From the NCBI GenBank assembly GCA_903813345.2, contig CAIIXF020000009.1:22531759-22595758 (forward strand): a stretch of 64,000 bases of DNA, in the 5' to 3' direction. A program made the position numbers and the translations under genes. Below, one piece after another: positions 1 to 17,800 of this stretch (its first letter is position 1; each line of letters begins with the position of its first letter). Origin of the DNA: Owenia fusiformis. Taxonomy: Eukaryota; Annelida; Polychaeta; Sabellida; Oweniidae. Under the pieces are notes generated by a model. The model was given only the letters and a program-made list of their open reading frames with translations. It searched no databases and was not told the origin of the DNA.

Positions 1-4253
<4,253 letters not shown>

Positions 4254-6480
4254 AAAATATTTACGATGCGAGGATACATTAGTATGAAGATGCTGCACAA
4301 TGACTCCCGAGAACAATTCGTTCAGTTCTGTTGTGCCTTCTCTTTTGCAAAATTTTTGAATTTCCTGGGTGGGATTTAGCGTTGCTTCATCACTCTTAAT
4401 GTCATAAAAGTAAAATAGCTTGACAATTAGCAAAGAATGGACATTTGTATTTTACATGTACTTGAATAATGCAAATATAAAACATTGTTTCTCGCATATG
4501 AACCTGTATTTTTTCCTGGATATTGAATTGGGCGAGTATGCTTAGAGCAATAATGCAACGCACACATTTACAAAGACCTTGAAAATGAAAAGATTAATCT
4601 TTTGAAAAAGTTTCATTTTACCATGGGAACGAATAAGGGGACTCATTCTTAGAAGTGGTTTACTTTCAAATATTCCTGCATGTGACCAGTTGGTGACGGA
4701 TTATCTTCAATATGCCCTGTCTTATATTGTTCCTAACTGTAATTAATACTGTTATACAATTATTTTCCATTCACCATTTAAACATACTAGAAAAACAATA
4801 GAATATTACGGTTTTCAAATTTTATTGATCAAATGATAATACCACTCTATGAATTACATCAGATCTGTAACAAAAACCAAACTTAGTAACAGTAATAAAT
4901 TTGACCATTTAGCACCAGAATAACATTTTCCTATTTAGTCGTTACATGTTATTTAAAAATGATTTAAAAGGAATTGCAATTTGCGGGAGAACAAATTAGG
5001 TAAACCGTAACTTTGATTAAACCAATATATTTGCACAAGCAATAACAATGGTAAATTCTATGCTGTGTAAAATATACATAATCCATACTGGACTGAAACT
5101 GATGAGCTATTCATGGTCAATGTGGTGAGACTCTTCCTAATCTTTACTTTTACAAGGAATGGACGCATTGATCAAGAGGCCAGACTGCTCCACATGGATT
5201 TATACTATAAACTGTGTAGTTTATTTATATACCGTATTTATAGTTGTTAAATGTTGTCTAAGTGATAAGGCAACGTAAGTATAATGTTACCATGGTGATG
5301 TAAGAATGTTACCAGGGTGATACAAGCACCATGTTATTGAGGTGATGTAAGAAAATTATAACCACACTAACCATGAACTCTGATTAAACCGAAATATTTG
5401 CACTATGAGGAATGAGTATCATAAATGCTTAACATAGCATTACCTTGTTGATGTGACGTCAAGTCTGCGTCGCCAGATAGTGACGCAAGCCTGGGTCACA
5501 AGATTTTACATAACAACACCAACTTTGAACAATAAGGTAAAAAATTGCATTTTAAACAACTTGATTAAACCAAATGTTTTGCAAAAAGTAAGAAGTGACA
5601 TTTCACATATAGAAAAAATATTAAAACTACAAGCGATTTTAATTTGTAATTTAGAGCTTTGTTCAGGTCTTGTAGAGATATGATTTCAGTGTGAAAAGTT
5701 TGTTCTCAGTGTGGGTGGCCAAACTGGAAGTTCATGTTTAACGTACAGAGGTGGAGAGTTTATAAAAATTTAAGTCAAGATTTTTACTAAGACCGTCAAC
5801 CAAAAGAATGTTATTTCATTTTTGCTATTCTAATTTAGCATATAGTGTGTAGTGATGGTAAATAAAATGAGAAAGACATATATCTAAACTATGGTCTGTA
5901 CGTTAAACCTCTCCAGCCACAGTGCAAGTTAAATATAATTCTACAAGTGCAAGAACTGTGAGACCGAAAGTGTTGTTTAAATTGCAATTCTTTACCTTTG
6001 TAGTAACACAAATCCAAATATTAAATGGTTCTTATTGTTAAATTATCGCACTTAATTCAGTGATTACATTAAGGGTGTTGTTATGTAAAATCTTTTAATG
6101 GAAGGCCATTACCAGAATTGAATATTTCAATATAGAAGATGTGTTTCAACATATGATATGAATATTTATAAGAGACATGAATAAATCTCATACAAAATAT
6201 GAAAACTTTCTATAAATGTGACTGATATAATCTGATAATAGTGTGTTTTTCAAGTCTGGTCATGGCCCTCAAGATTTCAGTGAAACCAAAATACTATTAT
6301 CCAATGATCCATGTATAAAATACACTATAAAAATAGCAAAAATACCTAGTATTACTTAAGAAATGTACAAAAATACCTTCGATTTCTGACACCTGAATTA
6401 AGAGGCAACGTAAATGACATCTGAAGTGAAATAAAAAGCATACTTCAAGAGTTTGATCTATAAACATATATGTATCTAAT
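4254..6480. other. Intergenic stretch, no gene seen
   Basis: This AT-rich sequence follows the protease stop codon. I see no long open frame, splice-linked exons or clear transposon ends. It must contain the protease 3' UTR; an AATAAA near 4895 is possible, but I cannot assign a cleavage site. Confidence 0.5.
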
Positions 6481-6539
6481 CTAATCTAATGGATTCAAGC
6501 TGAAGCTGAATGTTGAATCATTGTGCATTTAGTTGGACT

Positions 6540-6990
6540 ATTGTAAAATAATGATGCTGTAAAAGTTGATTGTGAAATAAATGTAGATGAATATTGTGAT
6601 ATTAGTGTATTGTATTTGTATTTTATGAACTGACTGTACTGTAAGGATGTATTGTGAACTGACTGTATGTTTTGTGAACTGACTGTATGTTTTGTGAACT
6701 GACTGTACTGTAAACACATATTGTGAACTGACTGTACTGTAAAGATGTATTGTGAACTGACTGTACTGTAAAGATGTATTGTGAAATGATTGTAAATGAA
6801 TATTGTGATATTAGTGTATTGTATATGTCTTTTATGACCTGACTATACTGTAAAGATGTATTGTGAAATGATTTGTGATATTAGTGTATTGTATATGTAT
6901 TTTGTTAAATGACTACAGTGAAATGATTGTAGATGAATAGTGTGAAATGATTGTACGAGTACAATAGAATTATATTATGAAATGATTTAA
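6540..6990. repeat. 29-bp minisatellite, degenerate
   Basis: Copies of TGTGAACTGACTGTACTG plus AAAGATGTAT recur with a 29-bp period around 6650-6785. More decayed variants on both sides contain GTGATATTAGTGTATTGTAT. The array lies between the convergent 3' ends of the protease and TASOR-like genes. Confidence 0.8.
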
Positions 6991-7624
6991 CATTCAAGCC
7001 AGCTCTTTTTAATAGTGGACCACAAGCGATATATCAAATGATTATTTACATCATGATGGTTATGTACATCTGTATATAGCCTTATTTACATTTTTACACT
7101 TTACATGTCCAATACCCATACAGAACAACTTGAAGAGTATGTACTCTGTACATACAATTGGTTTAACATAAGTACACGCTTATTCATTTTTTAATGTTAA
7201 TGGACCTTTTATAAGTATAAGTTGAACTAATTTCTAGTCAAGTATCAGTGGTAATACCAAATAAAAGTTGAGTCAAAGCTTTTTATAATAGCCTAAAGAT
7301 TTTTATAATAGCACCAATTAAAACAGTTTATTTTCGCATCTTTGTTTCGATATCACTCGGTCATCTGTCATAACAACATATAAATCTTAACACACTATTA
7401 CAAGCAAGCTTCTCTGATTTGTTGAGCAGTTTGCAGCTCATTTGCTCATTTTGTGTAGAACAGTTAGCAAAGTATTATGATTGGGTCAATTTTTGAGAAA
7501 ACCTTGGCTCAATTTATGCATCTTCTCTGGTTTGTTTTTAATACTTTGCATTACTTTTTATGATTTTTTGCACACATACTAATGTCCATACACTATGGAG
7601 AATTATAGTTATTCTTAAAGGAAC

Positions 7625-8150
7625 ATTATTTATACTTCAATGTACATTTTGACTGTTGTAATATGCATACTCTTTGTACACATTTAAGAACCATTTAACA
7701 TACATTAAATTACACAATGATGTACATTTAAGTGTTGTACATGTACATATGAATACACTTAAGATATGCATGTACATTAGGGAACCCTTTGATGTACATG
7801 AACTTACACATTGATGTACATTTCAATTTTTTAGATAAACGTTGGAGAACCCTTATTGCATTAAATTACACATAGATGTACATTTAAGTGTTGTACATAT
7901 GATGAATACACTTTTGATACACATGTACATTAGGACACTCTTTAATTGTACATGAAATTACACATTGATGTACATGAAATTACAAACTGATGTACATTTT
8001 AATTTTGTACCTATGAATACACTTTTATAAACATTGGAGATCCATTAATGAATATTGAACAACACATTGGTGTACATTGAAGTGCTGTACACATGAATAC
8101 ATTTTGATACACATGTACATGAGAGGTTCTTTTGATGCACATGAAGTACG
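7625..8150. repeat. Degenerate minisatellite rich in TGTACAT
   Basis: Repeated blocks such as GATGTACATTTAAGTGTTG, GAATACACTTTTGATACAC and ATGTACATTAGG recur at irregular higher-order spacing. TGTACA is palindromic, so the array can pair with itself locally. It may fall in the 3' UTR of the minus-strand TASOR-like gene, whose stop is at 8853-8855. Confidence 0.7.
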
Positions 8151-8852
8151 GTTTACCTGATTGCACCAGTATAAATATATACAATATACAAATTATTTAC
8201 ATGCCTATGTACAAAGTTTCCCTGATCTTTCTTTACTAAATGAGATTCACATCACACATGTGAACAAACACTATCTATTCTTTTTACAGCAGTTTTTCTT
8301 TCAACCAATTTGTGTAAAACCAACCTTACACAACAGAGGTGCCAATTTCCCATTTTCTTGTTTGGCTACGATGATTATAAGTGTCAAAATGTGACAAAAT
8401 ACACAAATGATCCATCAGCACCTCAATAGATAAAGCTAACTGGTTGAAGATTTCAAGTTGGACATCAATCAAAGATTGATTAGCTTAGAATCATACGTTA
8501 ACATCAACGCACAGGAAGTTTACTAAATACAAATATATTGAGTATGCACAAATATATTTTAAGTACACAGGAACAGACTAGCCACCTGTTTCCTAATAAC
8601 ATTTTAAGTACTGAACCGTAAAATACTGTAACAATGTTCACTGTTAATGTGGATATCAGATATGACCATACATACTGTAGATACACATGAATTTGACCCT
8701 ACTTAATTTGGCAGATTTGCTCAATTTCAAATCTTGTGTAATAATCGTGTTATTGTCTTGTTTCGGGCCAGCAATACAATCGTGAATGGGTGTGACTAGT
8801 AGCTTCAATTCACACCTGACAGACAGCCCTGGGGGGTTACTGGGTGATACTT

Positions 8853-11800
8853 CTAATGTCTGTAAACATAGTGTGGGTAGGCGTTGCTGGGGTGGGGGTA
8901 GTAGCCTGAGGTTGGGTAGTGTCCTGGGTGGGGCTGCCAATGCACATTCACATTATACACACCTGGAAGTTCGTTATAGGCAAGTTTTACAAACAAGTAT
9001 TTTTGAAGTTATCATAAGGCACAATGGAATCACATTAGTATGATCTTCAAAAAAATATTTGGCAATTTGGTAAAACTTAAGTTTGGTTGTGTTAGAAATA
9101 GAGAAATTAAACAAACCAGGATGTGGATGGTGGTACATCTGTGGAGGTGGTGGACCGGGTGCAGGCATCCAATCTGTCTTAGGGGGTACAGTTCCTGGGG
9201 GTGGAGGCTGTGGCTTCTGGGGTGAGGTACCACATGTCGGGTATTCTGGGTCATATTGCTCACCCTTCACAGGTGCTGGTCGTGATAGCCTATCCCTAAG
9301 GTCATCTCTAGGGGGACTAATATGTACTGCCTTGAACTTTTTCTTTGGAGACTCCTCTTGTTTGATTTCATCTACAACGACATAGCGTGTGTCATCATCA
9401 TCATCATCATTATCATCATCACTAGCATCTGTCTCTTGGGCCACTTCACCTCGAACAACACTTCTAGTTAAACTTTCAGGGCTTACTATATTGGGTTTGG
9501 TAGCACTGAGAGGGATTCCACTTGCCATTTCAATGAGACTTTCATTGAATGCATGCTGTTCTTTAAAGTTTTCTTCCAGCCTGTCAAACACTGAACGATG
9601 GTGTCTGGCTGATTTGTTATCATGTGAGGATGGCCTGTGTTTTTTATGTGGAGAGGGTGATCTTTTTGGTGATCTAGATCTGTATCCAGGGGATCGAGAT
9701 CTATAGTGAGAGGATCGTGATCTGTAGGAAGGGGATTGAGATTTGTAGCCTGGGGATCGAGATCTTTTATAACGTTTCCAGTCTTTCCAAGGCGAGTTTG
9801 ATCTTGACTCTGGAGATGGTGATCTTTGACCATGGGAGCTTGATCTACCTCTTTTTGAAGGGGAGTTTGATCTATGTGATGTCTTTACACAACTTCTGCC
9901 CTGAGGAGATTTGGATCTGGAACCAGTGTCATATTTTGGAGATCTTGATCTTTTATTTGAGGAGTGCCATCCTCTGTCTCTTTCTCCAAGGGGGGAGTTG
10001 GACCTACGCTTGTTGTATGGGGACCGACGTATGTATCCAGGGGAGCTAGATCTTTGACAATGCCGTGAAGGGCTTGATCTTTGGGAACAATGTGGGGATA
10101 TAGATCTAACAGAGGACCTTGAGTCTGGTCTTGATGACTGCCTTGAGGTACTCCGACTGAGATTAGGAATTCTTAACAGTCCTTTTGGTCTTTCATCTAT
10201 TTCACCCTCCTCTTCGTCAGATGAGCTGCTGTCTTCAACATAAACAACCTCATCAACAGGAGTCTTGCGGACTTTACTGATGACAGGTTTCTTCTTCTCT
10301 AGTTGAATAGTGAGGTCCTCAGCCTTAAGTTGTTCTTTGATGAACTTGTGTTTTTCATACAAGTAGTTCAGTTCCCTGGCTGTAGATTTCACCTTTTCTG
10401 GGTCAGTGGGGTGGGTGGCTGTGTCAGGTAATGTTTTAGTTGCCATCTGCATCTTTTTTAAGAACAAATCTGCTGCCTTCTGACCATCTGTCTTTTCTAC
10501 TTTGACAGTAGGTTCCACAACTGGTGCTTTAATGGCATCATCATGGTCTTGAGACTCAATAGTTGTGTCTGTGGATTCTTGTTTAATATTAGGTTTCTCT
10601 GATGAAGTTGCTATGTGGGGCTTTTGCTTGGCAACACAAGTTGCTTTGTGGGTCTCTGATTTTGAAGCACTTGTTGCTTTGTTGGGCTCTGGTCTGTCAG
10701 AACTAGTTGCTATGTGGTGCTCTGGTCTGTCAGAACTAGTTGCTAAGTGGGACTCTGGTATGACAGAACTAATTGCTATATGGGGCTCAGGTTTAGCAGC
10801 ACTTGTTGCTTTGTGGGGCTCTGGTCTGACAGAACTAGTTGCTATGTGGGGCTCAGGTTTAGCAGCACTAGTTGCTTTGTGAGCCTCTCGCTTTTGTTTA
10901 TCAGCCTTTGAAGCCAATGCCCATCTTGGGGAGAGTAGGCCAGGCTCTGGGGTGTTAGGTATAGAGCTTCCTGGGGATAGCAGCCCTCCTGGTTCACCAT
11001 TATCCCCAAATACCCTCTGTCTGTATAACTTGCTGTATTTAGGTCTGGGATCTTTAGGGATTGGTACACCCTTCGCCATCTTAGGTTCTAATGGTATATG
11101 CCTTGCTGGAAGGTCATTGCCATCAGCATCTTTACCTTCAATCACAGTTCTATTATATCTGTTTTTCAATACTGGTTTTCTCTTAATGGGAGGTTGATTA
11201 GAACTTTTCTTCTTCGATTCAGTAGAGTTCAACACAGCAGCTGTAGTCTCTGAGACAGCAACTGTAGATGTTGAAACAGTAGTTGTAGAATTTGAGACAA
11301 CAGTTGTAGCTTTTGCAATATCAGCTGTAGATTCTGAAACTGAAATTGAAATTTTTGAGTCAGCTTTTGTAGATGTTGTTTTTGAGACAGCAGCTGTAGA
11401 TGTTGAAACATCAACTGTAACTGTTGATACACCAGCTTTCAAATTTGAGGAACCAGCTGTGGATGATGAGAGATCAGATGTAGATTTTAAATAAGAAGCT
11501 GTAGACACTGAGGCATCAGCTGTAGATACTGAGGCATCAGCTGTAGATGTCAACACAGCAGTTTTAACAGTTGACATAGCATCTGTAGATATTAGCCCCA
11601 CTGTCACAATGGAAGATGGTGGATTATTTGAAGATGAATTTATTACCTCAGACATTAGTTCTGTGGAGGTTGAAGGTTCTTTCATAGAGGACAGTGCAGT
11701 TAAAGTTGTATGTGTAGGTTGCAGCGGGGATGCAGTGTTTCTAGATGGTGAAGTACCATCTATGGCAGAAATTTCCATGGCAATTGGTTCAAATACGTCA

Positions 11801-14800
11801 ATCTTACTGCTGTCATCATGACAGAAGCTCCTTTTCACATCTTCTTGTACATCATTTACCTGATTTTGTGTATTATTCACTCTAGGACTTAATGTAATCT
11901 GATCTAGTTTTGCATCAGGGACAGCTACAGCACTAGGTTGGAAGTGAGCAGTTTGTGACTCAGTCTGATCACCAGAAATCACCATGCTGTCTTTGTCATT
12001 AACATGTGTGCTAGATGTTGTACCTGCGGTTTCTTTCCTACATCGATTCAGATATTCTTTACAGTCAATAGGTAGTTTACTAATCAGGGTATTAATGCTT
12101 AGTTGCATGGCAATCTTACAAGGATCATCTTGAGGCATATTTTCAAGTGCCTCCTGAAGAGTCTGTATTGTTATGACTTCCTTGTTTTTAGAGTAATCCA
12201 TATCCTCAATGGCCTGCATATAGGGGTCAGAATGGTGTTTAATGTGTGATGGATCACCAGCAGTTTGTTGTGCTTGATTATCCCAGTTGCCTTGCTTTAT
12301 GGAGTTGGTCAAGTGGGCATGGAAGGGACTTATGACTGCTGGTTCTTGTTGCATAGAGTCCCTACCAATTCGCATATCAATGTCTTTATGGCTCCTCTCC
12401 TGTCTTGGGGACTGTTGTTTGGTAATGCTATGTTTGGGTACATCCCTGTCACAGTTAGGTAGCTGTTGCCTATGACCTTTAAGTTTGTCAATGGCCCTGT
12501 ATGCATTTTCATAATGTGTCTCTAACTCTTCTGCTGACATTGCACTTTCACTGTCTTCCCCTTCAGCCTCATAAACTAGAACTGGTGGACGATAGCGTGC
12601 CATTCCCCGTCCCATTCCCCCACGTTTTGCCATGCCACGTTGTCTGCCTCTTGTTTTAGAAGCAGACATTATAAGTGCAGTATTGTATGGGTCCTTAGCA
12701 ACCTCAGCTGCTAGACCAAAGTCTATGTTATCAATACTGTTCACCTTCACAGCCTCATCGGGAGTTTTTCTTACTGTATCTCTATCAATTTGTTTTCTCT
12801 TATCAGCTTTGTGATCTGTGTCTACTGAACATTTGTCCTCATCAATGCCATCTTTCGAAGTAGATTGGCCATCATTATTTTCAACTTCTCTGGCTGGCTG
12901 TTTATCATCAGATATGGCAGGTATATCTTGATTTTGGTTGGAATGTTTGATGATGTCCACTAGCCTCTCGTCAAGTTCTTTCACGACCAATACAGCATTG
13001 AAGAGACTGGTCTCAGCAGTTTCGCATACCTTCTGTACTTTGTTCATGTTTAATGTTTTGTCAAGGCTTCTGTCTGTTCCTACTGTTGCTTCACCAGCTA
13101 CGGATACTGTTACATCCTTTCCTGTTTTGTTCTGATTAACTGGACAATCTCCATTTGGCTTTACATCTTTTTCTGTCACTTGTGTTTTCATGTCACTTGT
13201 TCTAGCTTTCTGAACACTAGCACTTTCTTCAGTTTTATGTGCCTTTATGCTTTCAGTTGTTTTCTCTGTCTGTGAATCAGTCTTTTTCTTTTCCCCATTT
13301 CCCATTTTCTTGCTCTCTTTCTGAAAATCCTCTTTCCTTTTATCATTATTTCCTCCTTTCTGTATAACAGCAGAGATCTTTTTGATATTATCTGTCTTTG
13401 AATCAGTCCTTTTCTTTTCTTCATTTCCCATTTTCTTGCTCTCTTTCTGAAAATCCTCTTTCCTTTTATCATTATTTCCTCCTTTCTGTATAACAGCAGG
13501 GATCTTTTTGATATTATCTGTCTTTGAATCAGTCCTTTTCTTTTCCCCATTTCCCATTTTCTTGCTCTCTTTCTGAAAATCCTCTTTCCTTTTATCATTA
13601 TTTCCTCCTTTCTGTATAACAGCAGAGATCTTTTTGATATTGTCTGAACTTTTGGATCCATTCTTTATGTCTCCAGTTTTTTTAATTGTATGTTTATCAT
13701 GTGTCTTTGATTTCTCAACATTCTTTGCATTATCTTTTGCTTTGGCATTTTGACCTTCATCTGCTACTTTCTGTTTAGGAGAGTCCTTTCTACGGTCTTT
13801 AGAGTCCTTTACCTTCCTCCTCTGAGCCTCAGAATCATCAGATACACTCCTTTTATATGATTTGTTCCTCCTTTGAGCCTCAGAATTATCAGATATACTC
13901 CTTTTATAATATTCCTTTCTCTTTTCAAAAGGCTTCTTCGCCATTATCTTCTGATTTTCTGATTCCTTCTTCTCCGTATCTTTTATGAGTTCTTTTGACA
14001 CTTTTAGAATTACATCACTATCAGATGCTTTAGTTTTGTTCCCGTTGGTCTTTTCCTGTAATTTAGTTTTTGTTTCATTTGATGTATTAATCTTTCGACA
14101 TACAACTGGAGAGCCCTCCCTTACAAGCTTAATCTCAGATGTCTTCAGGTTACATATATTTAAACGGGGACTCTTGTCAAGGCCATGACTTCTTGATGTC
14201 TTTGGTGTTTTTCCACCATCAGATACTGATACAGGAGTAGTTGACTGGGTGAAGTCATACTCCTCTGTATCTGTGGTGGTGTAGCCTATAGTATCATCAG
14301 ACATCTCCATTCTTGTGGTGGAGTAACCTATAGTGTCATCAGACATCTCTTTTCTGGCTCTCTCCTCTTCCTCATCTTCTGTGACAGACTTTCTATAGCG
14401 CTGAAGTCGCTCTTCTATGTCACTCTCGATTTTAGCAAGAGTCGCCTTGTTTCTAAGAGCTTCTACTGGGGTCAATGGGCGTGAATCATCAAACTCAAAA
14501 TTATTCATGAAATCTTCATCACTAGGTTCATCCTTATCATTTTCAATCGGGATCAGACCTTTGGTGGTTGCTGAAACTATTTTAGAAGAATCATGTGAAA
14601 TTTTCTTTGTATCCTTATCTAATGGTTCATTCATGCTGGTTGACTGAGTAGTATCTTTAGAAGAAGTTGACGGTGCATTTCCATTTTTTACTTGGCTGTG
14701 ACTAGATGGCTTTGAAGTCTTGAAACCTTTCACTGAAGATGAGTGGCCAGAGTGTGGCTTGCAGTTGTGAGAATCATGCCGATGCTTCTCTTTGATTTGA

Positions 14801-17800
14801 TCAGAAGACTTTGTTGAACGATGTGAACCTTTATCCTGAGTTTTATCTTTCTTTTTATCAGAACTATGGACTTTACTGTGTTCCATTTTATCTCTCTTTT
14901 TATCCTCATGTTTTCTATGACTGTGAGATTCTTTCTTTTTCTCTGAAGAGGAAGTCTTTTCTGAACTATTTTTTCTTTCAGATCCTATTTTTCTTTTCTT
15001 AGAGGAACTCTTTCTACCATGGGATTCTTTGTCTGAGTTTCGCCTTTTATTTGACAACTCTTTAGGTTTCAAGGATGCATCTTTGCTATCACTTGAAGCA
15101 TTTTTCATAGCCTGGTCTTTGGGAACTGCTGATGTGACTTTCGTAGAAGCATCTTTATCAGTTACACAAGGCATTTCTTGGCTTACATCAGGCAAGTCAT
15201 CATCATTGGTTGAGGCTTCCTTTTCAGAGCTGGATGGACTAGATGGACTAAGACCCCTCAATGCTTTCAGAGTTGGGGAGTTCTTGAGTTTATCAAGGAA
15301 AGAACTTTCCTTATTGATCAGCAGCAGTTTCTTGTCTATTGGTTTATGTGTAGGAATGGGTGCACTGAATATACGCTGGACAGGAGGTATTTTTGGTTCA
15401 GCAAAGACATCATCGTCAATTCCTGATTTATCAGACTCATGCCCATGTTCCACGATAGAATCAGAACCATCATCACTTGATTTTTGGATAGATTCAGCTT
15501 CCATGGAGTCAACATTTGTTGATGTTTCAGTTTCACCAGTTGGAAAGGAAGATCCAGCAGTTTCACATGTTTGGTCCGTAGCTGATGTGCTTAAACTCAC
15601 TGGTGTGCTTGCTGTTATTGGTGTGCTAAAGGCTGCTTTAGATTCTGTTGTAGTTGGTGTGTGACTAGTCAGTGGTGCTTGACTTATTCCTGGTGTGCTT
15701 ACTGAGGATATTTCCATCAAAGCTTTATCGTAACCAGAGTCTGGTATTTCCTCCTTTATACATCTTAAGGGTGGTTCTATGTTTTCAACATCAGACTGCA
15801 CAGCTTTTTGTGGCGTGCACAAGCAAGATTTTAGATTATCAGCTGTTGGTTTAACATCTTGTGGTTCCTGTTTGACTGTCACCTTTATTAAAGGTCTGAC
15901 TGGTTTTGCAAGCGGTGGTTTCACATCAACACCGACCTCAGTTTTCACTTGTGCTTCAGACATTCTAGATTCCAAATCATTCTTTAAAGTATCAACTGGT
16001 TCTTGAGTTTGGACCTGTTCTTGAGTATTGTCTTGAATTTGCACTAGTTCTTGAGTATTATGTTCAGTTTGCACCTGTTCTTGAGTATTATCTTGAGCTT
16101 TCAACAGTTCTTGAGTACTATTTTGAATTTGCACCGGTTCTTGAGTATTTAAATTTACATCGGAAGTTGGCTGAACCCTTTCATCTGGTTGCCTAGTTTT
16201 TTCATCATCTGTAATTTCATTGTCATTGCTTATGGTTGCCTTGGTCTTGATGACATTGTCAAAAAATCCAGATGATTTTGTCCTAGATTTAAGTAGGGAT
16301 TCAAAGTCATTTGGGATGCTCATGGTCATTTTGACCTTGGGCATTTTGGGTTGTTCACCAATGGACACCTCAACATTGGTATCTTTAGATGTGACTGAAG
16401 CCTGGGGTGAGATGTGGCATCCAGGCTTGGATCTGATTACTTCATTACCAGTGTTTGTTTTTGTATGACTTGTGTCTTGTTTGCTTTGACCATCAGGTTT
16501 TTCATTGTGACTAGAGGATTTTTGTGAGGCAAAGTTTGGGTCTTTGGTCGGACTGGGCTTTTTTTGGATTTCCAATTTCCAAGCAGCATGATTTTGTTTC
16601 ACTTTCTTTATGTGCTCCAGTAAATCAGAATTTGATTTACCAACTGGTTGTGGCTCTTTATTACACTGAGCCTTTAGCCTGTCTATTACACTGGACGTCT
16701 TTTTGACAGTTTGTGTAACTTTAATACTGTCTACCTTCTCTTGGACTTTCTCATTCCGAGACAAAAGTGCCTCCCTTTGAGCTTTTGACTGAAGGTATTC
16801 CCCATAAGTCCCTTTAGTACACTTCACCTGAGGTTCATTATTATTATTAATTATTTTAGGCCCTTCAGATTGGTTTGTGACCTGCCTAACAGCACCAAAC
16901 TTCGCCGAAAGGGACATGGATAATTTTTGACGTTTTGAATTGGAGTTAATGTTTTCAGCATCACTATTACGCTTTCTCATGATCTGTGCAGCCTGGGATG
17001 AATTAGGGGGAGTATTTGGTGGTGTATGGGGACCACGTGGCTTCTTTGGCGACTCGTATAATACAGGTGGTTTATCAAATGCTGATGAGTTATTATTGTC
17101 ATTGTTGTTAGTTTTAGTGTACATCAGGATGTAACTAGGCAGAACCTGGCGTGGAATTACAACGTGTTGGCAGTCATCATCGTACTCATAGAGATATACC
17201 TGCAAGTAAAAGGCATGGTACGTTTATCAACAAAATTAATGGTAAATGTTTGATGATTAACGTAACATCCAAACTCTACAACGATTAACCACACACATTC
17301 AATAGAATGACAATTATGCTTGTAAAGTTTTGAATAAAATGACTGTTCAAAGTCTTTTCTGTTTCACAGCTTTCTGTTTGTTAAGCAATTCCATAACATA
17401 GAATTGATAAATAGAAAAATAAAGAAATTAATAGAACAAGCAGTGTTCATCAAACATTAAAGGTTTATCATAATCATATATGCTACTTACCATTCCACTG
17501 ACATCATTTGACTTGTGCTGCCAAGGTCTGGGAGAGGTGGCTGAGGGCAGTACCATGTGGCAATCATGGTTAGGGGTTGGGTCTAGAGCAGGTGTGAAAG
17601 GTATGACCTTCTTCATCATCAAGTCACTTCTCCTTTCTGGCACATACTTCACCCTACCATATATAACCTGCAGATGAACAAAATGTTATGAAAAAGAATC
17701 ATATTACACATAGACTTCACCTTCCACACAGAAAAAGTGTACAAAACACAGATTTGAATTCTCATGGATATATTCAGCAATTTTTTAACAATAGAATTAT

